A DNA stretch of 64,000 nt from Mucilaginibacter sp. OK268 (lineage in GTDB: Bacteria; Bacteroidota; Bacteroidia; Sphingobacteriales; Sphingobacteriaceae). Under the pieces are notes generated by a model, which was given only the letters and a program-made list of their open reading frames with translations, searched no databases and had not been told where the DNA came from. The translations under genes and the position numbers were made by a program. Where the stretch lies: the NCBI RefSeq assembly GCF_900103125.1, contig NZ_FNJV01000002.1, positions 186,001-250,000 of the forward strand, written 5' to 3'. Below are positions 33,961 to 41,079 of the stretch, piece after piece; the first letter of the stretch is position 1, and each line of letters opens with the position of its first letter.

Positions 33961-34314
33961 ATGGAACCTGTAATGATGTTTGTAATTACCGCTATTATTG
34001 CTGCAATACTTTTAGTTGCGTTTAATAAACAACAGGAAAGTAAGATAAGCAATCACCTGTACACCAGTGATGTACAACAGATCTACCTACTTACTGCTGC
34101 TGAATATAAAATTAATGTTTTAGAGAATCAGCAACAGTTAAACAACACTACTGCCGACTTGAGTATTCAAAAGCCCAATATCGCCGCAGAATTAGATCTG
34201 CTTACCACCGCATTTGAAAGCGGCCAAATACCGCTTAACGAGTTAAATTTAAGGCTTGATTATTTATTGGACACCCTCAATATCAGTAGCTCATCAATGA
34301 TTCAGGCATATTAA
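33961..34314 (+). CDS. Single-helix membrane protein, related to 29794-30102
   Basis: A 117-residue protein with an N-terminal membrane helix (VMMFVITAIIAAILLVAFNK) and a soluble helical part (DVQQIYLLTAAEYKINVLEN, SGQIPLNELNLRLDYLLDTL). Motif order matches the minus-strand gene at 29794-30102. The pair brackets the repressor/GNAT segment. Function unknown. Confidence 0.65.
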   Translation: MEPVMMFVITAIIAAILLVAFNKQQESKISNHLYTSDVQQIYLLTAAEYKINVLENQQQLNNTTADLSIQKPNIAAELDLLTTAFESGQIPLNELNLRLDYLLDTLNISSSSMIQAY

Positions 34315-34357
34315 TCTCAAGAATAGTATAGATAATAAAATCGGAGGGGCATAAAAA

Positions 34358-34377
34358 AAGCCGGAGTATTCCGGCTT
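34358..34377. terminator. Bidirectional terminator
   Basis: A-tract, AAGCCGGA / TCCGGCTT stem with GTAT loop. Lies between the membrane-protein gene (+) and the RRM gene (-). Confidence 0.8.
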
Positions 34378-34407
34378 ATATCAAAAAAGAATATTCTTAC
34401 TTCTGGC

Positions 34408-34710
34408 TTAATTACGTTTAAAGCTGCCTTTTCCTGCCGTGCTATTACCACCGCCATTAAAGCCAGGCCCTTTGTCTTCAGCAATATTAACGGTAATACG
34501 GCGACCATAATAACTTGCACCATTCATGCACCTTATGGCTTCTTTCGCCTCATTATCATTAACCATTTCTACAAAGCCAAAACCCCTACTCTCTTTTGTT
34601 TCGCGATCCTTAATGATCCTGAGCGATTTAACCGGCCCAAAATCACCAAAAACAGCTGTTAATTCGGCTTCATCTACTTCTAGAGGAAGCCCTGCTATAA
34701 ATACTTTCAT
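34408..34710 (-). CDS. RRM-domain RNA-binding protein with Gly-rich tail
   Basis: Start at ATG 34710 (MKVFIAGLPLEVDEAELTAV), preceded by AAGGAG; 100 residues. One RNA recognition motif with RNP2 (VFIAGL) and RNP1 (RGFGFVEM, canonical K/R-G-F-G/A-F-V-x-F/Y), then a basic Gly-rich tail. This domain layout is typical of the cold-inducible RNA-binding proteins of Bacteroidetes and cyanobacteria. It probably acts as an RNA chaperone; cold control is not visible here. Confidence 0.93.
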   Translation of the reverse strand: MKVFIAGLPLEVDEAELTAVFGDFGPVKSLRIIKDRETKESRGFGFVEMVNDNEAKEAIRCMNGASYYGRRITVNIAEDKGPGFNGGGNSTAGKGSFKRN

Positions 34711-34872
34711 TAATCTCCTTAAAATTTCCGTAAAGGTACAAAAAAAGAGCCGTATTTTGAGCATGAACGTAAAGCAGAAGTGGATATGTTAGTCTTTTTT
34801 ACCTTTAAATTACGCAATGAAAGTTATTTAAAGGTTATTAAAAAATCCGGCAATAAATTACGAAGAGTTAAA

Positions 34873-35469
34873 TTATTTAAGTTGGAGTTCAAAACTACCC
34901 TCCACCCTGTAAAAGGGCGAATTAGCTTTATCGTCCTTGGCTAAAAAGGTAAAGAAAGTTCCCTTAGCTATCAGATTATCATTATTGTACTTTTCAATAC
35001 TGATTTTTCCGGAATCATCCTTGCCCCCGTATTTAGTTAAAGTATATTGCAATACAGGATTCTTGTCATCTAATTTGAAAAGAAATTGACTACCAGCCAC
35101 TTTACTGTTCATATTAGCTGCGGCAAAACCAACAGAGCTAATACCAAAACTCATGGTATGAGCCTTGTTTATAGCCGTAATGCCAAAATACTTACTATCA
35201 CCGCTACGTACATTGATAAAAGCTACGGAGTCTGTAGCTGCGTCAAAAGTATAAGTGGAATCTTCAATGGTAATCTTTAGTGTTCCTTTACCAGCTAAAA
35301 AGTTACCAGGGCCATTAGTAATGCTCATGGTGGAAGCGCTATCGGCAGCGGCGATTGACTTAGTGGAATCCATACTCTTTACATTCTCATCTTTCTGGCA
35401 TGACGAAATAGTCACCGAGATGAGCAAAAGAGCAGAAAATAACCATTTAGTAAACCGAATACTGTTCAT
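34873..35469 (-). CDS. Lipoprotein of unknown function (198 aa)
   Basis: Lipoprotein signal with lipobox ISSC (Cys24), Ser/Thr/Asp-rich linker, then a beta-rich domain (GKGTLKITIEDSTYTFDAAT, FGITAINKAHTMSFGISSVG, GSFELQLK). Resembles the small immunoglobulin- or lipocalin-like lipoproteins exported by this phylum. No known family. Confidence 0.75.
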   Translation of the reverse strand: MNSIRFTKWLFSALLLISVTISSCQKDENVKSMDSTKSIAAADSASTMSITNGPGNFLAGKGTLKITIEDSTYTFDAATDSVAFINVRSGDSKYFGITAINKAHTMSFGISSVGFAAANMNSKVAGSQFLFKLDDKNPVLQYTLTKYGGKDDSGKISIEKYNNDNLIAKGTFFTFLAKDDKANSPFYRVEGSFELQLK

Positions 35470-35635
35470 AGGCTAATAGATGGCTAAATTTAATAATAAA
35501 TAGTTTTAATTTTATCAATTTGATGGCTTTAAACAAAAATTTAACATTTTTTTACAATTAATGACCATTATTATTAACCTCGCAAAAAATATTGTATTTG
35601 CGGATCTATAAAAAAGATAATCGTAAATAATATCT

Positions 35636-36889
35636 CTAAAATACTTCGCCAACATTGATGAACAGGCCCCTGGAACCTTCGCGGCCGAAGCCATAATCAA
35701 TAGCGATGTTAGTTTTGGATACTTTATTGAGCTTGATTCGCAAACCGGGGCCAAAACCAGGCTGAATACTTTGCAAGCCGGAGCCAGGAGCAGCCGAGAA
35801 TGACTGCGCGTTGATAAAGGCTACGCCACCTAATAATCCGTTGCGGGTGATCCTAAAACGGTATTCGCTTTCCAGGTAAACCATTTGCGCGCCCCTGAAT
35901 CGTCCCTGGATATATCCCCGGCCCGTTGTGTTACTGGGATCGTAGCCGGTAGCTGGTAAGTCGAGATAGGCGGGGCGTCCGTTGATCACCAGCCAATCGT
36001 ATGACCAAAAAGCCAATACATTATCAGACTCCGCCGGAAGCTTATAATACTTACGTACATCGATAATTAAAGAACGCCAGGGAGATGTACTACCCAGAAA
36101 GGAATAATTATCGCGGTACTGCATCGACGCGTAAAAGCCCCGGGAAGGATTTATAGAATTGTCGCGGCTATCAAACAGGGCGTTAAATGTAATACCTGTT
36201 GAAATAGCGCGGGTAATAGGCCCGTATCTTTTATAATCAGAAACGCCGCCGTTAAACTGTCCCTTCTCAGACATGTTCCAGCGATCATCAAAAATATAAC
36301 CCAAACCAGCATAAAAATTGCCGAATATTTGTTTCAATACCGTTTCCGAAAATCGAAAGAATGAATAATCAAGCGGGTTTTCATCGGCCAGATTGGAATG
36401 GCTTCCCAGGCCATAAGTACTTTGCGGATATTTGTAAAACCTGAAATCGCCAATGAAATCATACTTGTTGTTTTTTGTCCATATGTTCGACAACAAGGGA
36501 ATGATCACCTGCTTTTTTTGAGTATATGCCGGGTTGATTGTAATGGTAGAGATCCGGGTATTTGGGGCCGTTCTAAAAACCACATTGCCAGATAAGGTAC
36601 CTGCCAGATCTGTTTGCAAGGTATAACCTACCGCGGGCACAATGGAGAACACCGGTTTTGTGGTCACCGAATCGGCCTTGCTTTCTTTGTAATTTTTGTC
36701 AAATATTGATTTGATAACATCAAAAATATCCTTTTCAAAAGTGGTATCCGGATGGGCTACTATCAGGGTATCTTTAAATTTGGGATGCCCCAGAGGAATA
36801 TACCGCTTATCCTGCGCATATGCTTTTTCATTAGCGAAAAAGAAAACTGCCAAAGTAAAGATCAGAACGAGTATTTTTTGTAGGCGCAT
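35636..36889 (-). CDS. BamA/TamA (Omp85)-type outer-membrane barrel protein
   Basis: A 417-residue protein with signal peptide. After a short N-terminal region there is no full POTRA array; the rest is the 16-strand Omp85 barrel (surface antigen domain), with the loop-6 motif GRGYIQGRFRG, equivalent to the conserved (V/I)RG(F/Y) tip, and the C-terminal end LFINVGEVF. Short POTRA-less members are common in Bacteroidetes next to lipoproteins or phosphoesterases. Transport or lipid role is open. It is the last clearly host-type gene before the phage cluster. Confidence 0.9.
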   Translation of the reverse strand: MRLQKILVLIFTLAVFFFANEKAYAQDKRYIPLGHPKFKDTLIVAHPDTTFEKDIFDVIKSIFDKNYKESKADSVTTKPVFSIVPAVGYTLQTDLAGTLSGNVVFRTAPNTRISTITINPAYTQKKQVIIPLLSNIWTKNNKYDFIGDFRFYKYPQSTYGLGSHSNLADENPLDYSFFRFSETVLKQIFGNFYAGLGYIFDDRWNMSEKGQFNGGVSDYKRYGPITRAISTGITFNALFDSRDNSINPSRGFYASMQYRDNYSFLGSTSPWRSLIIDVRKYYKLPAESDNVLAFWSYDWLVINGRPAYLDLPATGYDPSNTTGRGYIQGRFRGAQMVYLESEYRFRITRNGLLGGVAFINAQSFSAAPGSGLQSIQPGFGPGLRIKLNKVSKTNIAIDYGFGREGSRGLFINVGEVF

Positions 36890-37190
36890 TACGATAGTAC
36901 CAGGGTAGATAAATGGTTATCAGCTGCAATAATAAAAATAATAAGCCAAATGGTTGGTTTAATAAACTAATTTGACAGGTATCAAACAAAGGTTACAGCT
37001 AAATTTTGCGTTATAAATCCTTACTTTCCAAATATAAAGTACATTGGCTGGCCTACATTTTATGGCCATTTGCCATGTATTGGCATTAGATGGGGGTTCA
37101 AAAAATATCAACCTACTTATCAGTCTTTTATAATAAATTACCAAAAAAGTTAGCATTTTATAAATTTATTTCCGATATTTGTTTGTGATT
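36890..37190. other. Spacer between host barrel gene and phage cluster
   Basis: About 300 AT-rich bases without a convincing gene. It contains a loose dyad (ATGGCCATTTGCCATGTATT near 37069) that only weakly resembles the phage palindrome. No att-like copy of the tRNA-Leu 3' end is recognisable. Confidence 0.5.
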
Positions 37191-37204
37191 ATTCCAATCG
37201 GAAT
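37191..37204. promoter_or_regulatory. Phage palindrome ATTCCAATCGGAAT (terminase small subunit)
   Basis: A perfect dyad 56 bp upstream of the TerS start codon. Together with 37911, 46338 and 49962 it forms the ATKCCAAWYGGMAT family. Likely recognition site for a regulator of the phage transcription units. Confidence 0.75.
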
Positions 37205-37259
37205 TCATTTCATATTCTTTGGATTAAAGATCCTTGCTCACCAATTCAAACATTAATTT

Positions 37260-37721
37260 ATGAAAATTCATACCTATTATTCAAAATCGGCGGCGGTGTT
37301 AGCCAACCGTATTGATCAGTATTTTAAACACATTGAGGGTACATCCCATATCGAACAAAAACCAGCGAATGGAAAAGATCCCACCCTAACAGCACAAAAA
37401 GTATGGGATCGTGAGCCAGTAGCCGCCACCATCGCGGGCATGGCACTGTTCCTGGGCTTTAGCAGCAAACAGGAGTTTGAGGCTTATGAGCTTAGCGGCA
37501 AACATGCCCATGTATTAAAACGCGGACGCCTGCGCTTAGAAGCCGCTTATGAGTCGCGCTTATACCAAACACCTACCGGGGTTATATTTGCTTTGAAAAC
37601 CCTGGGCTGGAATGATAAACCTGAAGTACAAAAGCCCGCCAAAACCGACAATAACCTCAAAGTGCAGATCGTAAACACCGGTCCCCTACCTGTGGGCAGT
37701 GAAAAGGAAGTGATTCTTTGA
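37260..37721 (+). CDS. terS: Phage terminase small subunit
   Basis: A 153-residue DNA-recognition subunit of the packaging motor. The helical core PVAATIAGMALFLGFSSKQEFEAYE-type region (about residues 55-80, with VAATIAGMALFLGFSSKQEF) and RLRLEAAYESRLYQTPTGVI, ending FALKTLGWNDKPE, match the packaging protein of Bacteroidetes siphophages. It is immediately before the large subunit in the usual order. The stop codon TGA is the first bases of a word-repeat inverted repeat. Confidence 0.85.
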   Translation: MKIHTYYSKSAAVLANRIDQYFKHIEGTSHIEQKPANGKDPTLTAQKVWDREPVAATIAGMALFLGFSSKQEFEAYELSGKHAHVLKRGRLRLEAAYESRLYQTPTGVIFALKTLGWNDKPEVQKPAKTDNNLKVQIVNTGPLPVGSEKEVIL

Positions 37722-37886
37722 TTTCGGATTTCGGATGTTCGATTTCGGATTTATCTTAATTTCGAATTTTCAGATTTGGAAAGTTGAATTTAATGTTTAC
37801 GCTATTCAAAATCAAAAATAAATCTTAAAGTTCTTACTCCTTGCTCCAAAAATAAAATCTGAAATCGAACATCCAAAATCCGAAAT
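37721..37886. repeat. 32-bp inverted repeat of GATTTCG 7-mers between TerS and TerL
   Basis: Left arm 37721-37752 and right arm 37855-37886 match at about 30 of 32 positions when one is reversed. The left arm reads as seven-base words (GATTTCG, GATTTCG, GATGTTC, GATTTCG). It starts at the TerS stop codon. Inside the loop is a CTTACTCCTTGCTCCAAAAA word also found at 18 kb. Confidence 0.9.
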
Positions 37887-37910
37887 TTATTAGTATATTT
37901 GAATTCATTT

Positions 37911-37924
37911 ATGCCAAATGGCAT
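37911..37924. promoter_or_regulatory. Phage palindrome ATGCCAAATGGCAT (terminase large subunit)
   Basis: A dyad 71 bp upstream of the TerL ATG. Directly before it stands TATATTTG (37894-37901), a match to the Bacteroidetes -7 box TAnnTTTG, so the palindrome would overlap the transcription start; no good -33 TTG is seen. Confidence 0.75.
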
Positions 37925-37995
37925 TTTTAACATAACAAGCTCTCCGTCATCTCTGGCGATGGGGTTTCAACAAAAAAATCTTAACGCTATACATC

Positions 37996-39246
37996 ATGAT
38001 GAATGACATCAATGCGCCTCCATTTAACGGTTTTGGAGGGTCGGTCCTTTTTGGGCAAAACTATTTCTCCAATGCCCAGGTGATTGTGAACCAGGGTGGC
38101 ACCAGTTCGGGCAAGACCTACGCCATTGAACAAGTTCTATTTTGCCTGGCATGCCAGACCTCCAAATTAGTGATAACCGTAGTGGCCCAGGATATACCTA
38201 ATTTAAAAGCGGGGGCACTACGCGATGCCTTAAATATCTACCAGGAATCCGAAGCTTTACAGAACACGGTAAAAAATTTCAATAAAACCGACAGGGTGTT
38301 TGAGTTTACTAATGGCTCAATTATCGAATTCAAAAGCTACGATAATGCCCAGGACGCCAAATCAGGAAAGCGCGACTATTTATTTGTGAACGAGGCTAAT
38401 GGTATAACCTGGGATGTTTATCATGAGCTGGCCCTGCGTACCAAACGACGTATTTTTATTGACTACAATCCCAATATCGGCTTTTGGGTACATGAAAAGC
38501 TGATAGGACAACCCAATGTACAGTTGATCATTTCTGATCACCGGCATAACCCCTATCTTGATCAATCTATGCGGGATAAGATCGAATCATTAAAGAAAGA
38601 TGATATAGAATTGTGGAAAGTATATGCCCGTGGCATTACCGGCAAGATCACTGGCCTGATATTTAACAACTGGTATCTCTGCGAACAGGTACCGCCAGAT
38701 GCAAAGCTTATTGCTGCCGGCCTCGATTTTGGTTTCACTAACGATCAAACCGGCTGCCTGCTGGTGTACCGGCAAAATGGCGAGCTCTGGGTTAACGAAC
38801 TGTTTTATGAAACCGGTTTAACCAATACCGATATAGCTGAAAGACTTAAAGCTTGCGGCGTAAGTAAAAGAACGGAGATCATTGCTGATAGCGCCGAACC
38901 AAAATCAATAGAAGACCTCAAGCGCATGGGATGGTATGTTACGGGCGCTAAAAAAGGTGCAGATAGTGTTAAAAACTCTATCGACATACTTAAACGTTAC
39001 AAAATAAATGTAACCCGCAACAGCGTCAACTTACGCAATGAGCTTAACCGCTATAAATGGCGTGTAGATCAATCGGGCAAAACCATTAATCAACCTGTTG
39101 ATAAATGGAACCACCTGATAGATCCACTGCGTTATGTTGCCTTAAATAAGCTGAAGATCAGCAGCGAAGGTAAACTGAAATCACATTTACCATTTGTGTC
39201 AAACTTCCACTCCATAACCGGAGTTTTTGAACAGATGATACGTTAA
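37996..39246 (+). CDS. terL: Phage terminase large subunit
   Basis: A 416-residue packaging ATPase/nuclease. Walker A NQGGTSSGKTYA (Lys40), Walker B-like region FVNEANGITWDVYHELALRT, coupling segment IDYNP; the nuclease domain has candidate acidic triad Asp244 (AAGLDFGFTND), Asp298 (IIADSAEPKS) and Asp376 (IDPLRYVALN). This is the PBSX/T4-like terminase type. Two in-frame Met codons at the start (37996, 37999) are equivalent. Length and motifs are complete, so the motor looks intact. Confidence 0.95.
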   Translation: MMNDINAPPFNGFGGSVLFGQNYFSNAQVIVNQGGTSSGKTYAIEQVLFCLACQTSKLVITVVAQDIPNLKAGALRDALNIYQESEALQNTVKNFNKTDRVFEFTNGSIIEFKSYDNAQDAKSGKRDYLFVNEANGITWDVYHELALRTKRRIFIDYNPNIGFWVHEKLIGQPNVQLIISDHRHNPYLDQSMRDKIESLKKDDIELWKVYARGITGKITGLIFNNWYLCEQVPPDAKLIAAGLDFGFTNDQTGCLLVYRQNGELWVNELFYETGLTNTDIAERLKACGVSKRTEIIADSAEPKSIEDLKRMGWYVTGAKKGADSVKNSIDILKRYKINVTRNSVNLRNELNRYKWRVDQSGKTINQPVDKWNHLIDPLRYVALNKLKISSEGKLKSHLPFVSNFHSITGVFEQMIR

Positions 39247-39260
39247 GGGCTTATAGTTGA

Positions 39261-39521
39261 TGGTTCATAGTTCATAGATGTTTGGAAGAATTAAAATAAA
39301 TGCTAGGTGCTGGATTTGGCTAAAGCCCATAACTGTTTAATTGTAGTCCGTTGGTTAAAACCAACGGCAATGAAGGATAAATCAATCGCTTTTATTCATT
39401 GCCGTCCCATTTATGGGGCGGATTATGGAAATACTCCCTGGCTTTAGCCAAAAACAATCTTCCGAATACCTACCTGTAAACCATAGATCATCAACTTTAG
39501 AAAACTATGAACCATGAACCA
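39261..39521. repeat. Inverted repeat of GTTCATA 7-mers with inner hairpins
   Basis: TGGTTCATAGTTCATAG (39261-39277) is mirrored at 39505-39521 with one mismatch; the outer parts (GTTGATGG/CATCAAC) continue the pairing. Inside lie CCGTTGGTTAAAACCAACGG (about 39349-39368) and an ATTGCCGTCCCATTTATGGGGCGG-type segment. The whole TerL-chaperone spacer is repeat. Confidence 0.85.
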
Positions 39522-39530
39522 CAATAAACC

Positions 39531-40271
39531 ATGATCGAAAAAACACTCAAAACAATCACCGGCAAGTTATCGGTAAAAATTCCCACGGAATTAAACGAGG
39601 TAACACTCGGGCAAATAATGGCCATGCAGCAAAAGCCCGATCTGAATGATATTGAAGCTATCGGTATACTTTCGGGCATTGCTGTTGATGAATTATACAA
39701 TGTAAAGAGTGTTGACGATTTTCAGGTATTTACCGAGACAGTATTAGCCCTGTCGCACCAGATCAAACACCTGTACAACAGCGAGGTAATACCTAAAGAG
39801 GTTGTTTTTATTTTACATGATGCCCGGGAAAAGCAGGTGCAGAAAAATGTAAAAGTAAGCCATGATCTTTCGGTTGAACCGACCGGGGCATTTATGGCGG
39901 CCAGGGATATTATTGCCGAGGAGATTAATAACCACATTAAAGAGCATGGCCAGGAAGACTGGCAGGAACGTTTTAACCCGTCATTAAGTGCCTGCTGCCA
40001 GGTGCTGGCCCATTACTTTTTTTGCAAGGCCACCGGGCAAAAGTACAATGAATACCAGGCTGAGGAATTTTGTAACGAAATAAAAAAAATGCGGGTAACG
40101 GAGGCACTACCCATCGCGCGCCATTTTTTTTTCTGTTATCCCAACTTATGGAAGCCGAAAACCGGTTACTGGCATCGGCTCCTACAGCGCTGGAAAAACG
40201 GGCGGGCATCCAGTCGTTCGAGAAATTCAAATATATCAATACCATCAACTCACTGGCCGGCGGCGATATAA
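39531..40271 (+). CDS. Probable tail assembly chaperone (0-frame product, G-like)
   Basis: A protein of 246 residues. The first 199 residues (LSVKIPTELNEVTLGQIMAM, DIEAIGILSGIAVDELYN, FSLSACCQ-like C-rich helices CCQVLAHYFFCKATGQKYNE, EALPIARHFFF) look like a genuine soluble protein. The last 45 residues (Trp/Arg/Ser-rich, ending STHWPAAI) read like an out-of-frame shadow of the adjacent frame. A T9 run at 40124-40132 lies exactly at the border. Position upstream of the tail genes and the -1 overlap fit the tail assembly chaperone class, whose products guide tape-measure folding; family identity is inferred. Confidence 0.7.
   Translation: MIEKTLKTITGKLSVKIPTELNEVTLGQIMAMQQKPDLNDIEAIGILSGIAVDELYNVKSVDDFQVFTETVLALSHQIKHLYNSEVIPKEVVFILHDAREKQVQKNVKVSHDLSVEPTGAFMAARDIIAEEINNHIKEHGQEDWQERFNPSLSACCQVLAHYFFCKATGQKYNEYQAEEFCNEIKKMRVTEALPIARHFFFCYPNLWKPKTGYWHRLLQRWKNGRASSRSRNSNISIPSTHWPAAI
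40124..40130 (+). other. Candidate -1 frameshift slippery site T TTT TTT
   Basis: In the 0 frame the codons are CAT TTT TTT TTC; positions 40124-40130 form a perfect X XXY YYZ heptamer (all T) within a T9 run. After slipping back one base the -1 frame stays open to 40384. The same picture could result from a homopolymer indel, natural or from sequencing. Confidence 0.65.
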
Positions 40272-40384
40272 CCAAATGGGATATCATCATGAACATGCCC
40301 TATGAGCGTGTGCTCACCAAACTCCTGCTCAACAAGACCGAAGCGGAATATCAACGGAAGTATAGTGAGGTAGTGAGTGGTTGA
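40130..40384 (+). CDS. -1 frame extension of the tail chaperone gene (GT-like)
   Basis: The -1 frame after the T9 run encodes LLSQLMEAENRLLASAPTAL then GIQSFEKFKYINTINSLAGG, DITKWDIIMNMPYERVLTKL and ends with KYSEVVSG. This has good coding composition and a helical character. Joined to the first 199 residues it would give a protein of about 284 residues. An internal ATG at 40148 could alternatively start a separate 78-residue protein. The last codons and stop lie in a word repeat. Confidence 0.65.
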   Translation, partial: FLLSQLMEAENRLLASAPTALEKRAGIQSFEKFKYINTINSLAGGDITKWDIIMNMPYERVLTKLLLNKTEAEYQRKYSEVVSG

Positions 40385-40472
40385 TTAAGTGAGTGGTTTT
40401 TAAATATGTTAAACAACGTAGACAAAACTCACTATTCACTCAATCAACCACTCCCTTAATCAACCACTCACC
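40371..40472. repeat. 27-bp inverted repeat of GTGAGTGG/TTGATTAA words
   Basis: AGTGAGTGGTTGATTAAGTG continuing GAGTGGTT (from 40372) is mirrored by AACCACTCCCTTAATCAACC plus ACTCACC (40446-40472) with two mismatches. The left arm encodes the final codons and stop of the -1 frame. Confidence 0.88.
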
Positions 40473-40500
40473 AATCAACTCAATCAACCCCTCACAAAAC

Positions 40501-40944
40501 ATGCGCAACCAAATAGAAGCTATAGTACAAACCCTTACGGGCAACCCTACGTTTGCTTACGGTACACAAACAGAACTCAATACCCTTGCCGATGATGTAA
40601 CGGCCTTTCCGTGTGTATTCATGTATCCATTACAACCCATTGATGTATCGCCACAGGTTAACGGATCGGTAGACAATGTGTTTACTGCCTACATTGAATT
40701 CCTATACCAAACTGAGTTTGGACAATACACTGCAGAAAACGAAACTTTTGTAAACCAGGCTTTGAGGCTGGCCAATGAATTTATTGTAAAAGCCGCCAAA
40801 TACCGCGATGGCGACGGCCGGTACTTCCGCATCAAGGCGGGCAGCAAGGCTAAATGCCAGCCGGTTTATAATAAGTTCGACGCCAATACTACTGGCATTG
40901 GTTTAACTATTTCCTTATCAACCATGTACTTTGATACGTTTTAA
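40501..40944 (+). CDS. Phage tail-associated protein, possibly tail completion/terminator
   Basis: Start at ATG 40501 (MRNQIEAIVQTLTGNPTFAY); the frame is open further upstream, but that part is repeat. 147 residues, alpha/beta. DVTAFPCVFMYPLQPIDVSP and VFTAYIEFLYQTEFGQYTAE then FRIKAGSKAKCQPVYNKFDA, ending TGIGLTISLSTMYFDTF have the feel of a tail terminator or minor tail protein (a strand that ends with a hydrophobic partner-binding tail). Assignment rests mainly on gene order. Confidence 0.5.
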   Translation: MRNQIEAIVQTLTGNPTFAYGTQTELNTLADDVTAFPCVFMYPLQPIDVSPQVNGSVDNVFTAYIEFLYQTEFGQYTAENETFVNQALRLANEFIVKAAKYRDGDGRYFRIKAGSKAKCQPVYNKFDANTTGIGLTISLSTMYFDTF

Positions 40945-40946
40945 TT

Positions 40947-41045
40947 ATTGTCTGAATCAGAATTTACAGGATTTTAAAATGTTCAGAATAGAAATGACTT
41001 GCATTCGGTTAATTCTAAAATCCTGTAAATTCTGATTCAGACAAT
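40947..41045. repeat. Perfect 30-bp inverted repeat (TCTGAATCAGAATTTACAGG)
   Basis: Arms 40947-40976 and 41016-41045 are identical when reversed. The core word GTCTGAATCAGAATT recurs at 50035-50116, and as GTCTGAACCATGA / GGTTCAG at about 49832-49902. It fills the spacer from the stop codon to within 34 bp of the next start. Confidence 0.95.
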
Positions 41046-41079
41046 AACTCATTCAATAACTCAATAATTAACCACCAAG

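Noticed and set aside
36959..37156. 65-codon minus-strand frame in the spacer before TerS
   Set aside because: No homologous features, atypical composition, and it begins in the TerS leader; treated as non-coding.
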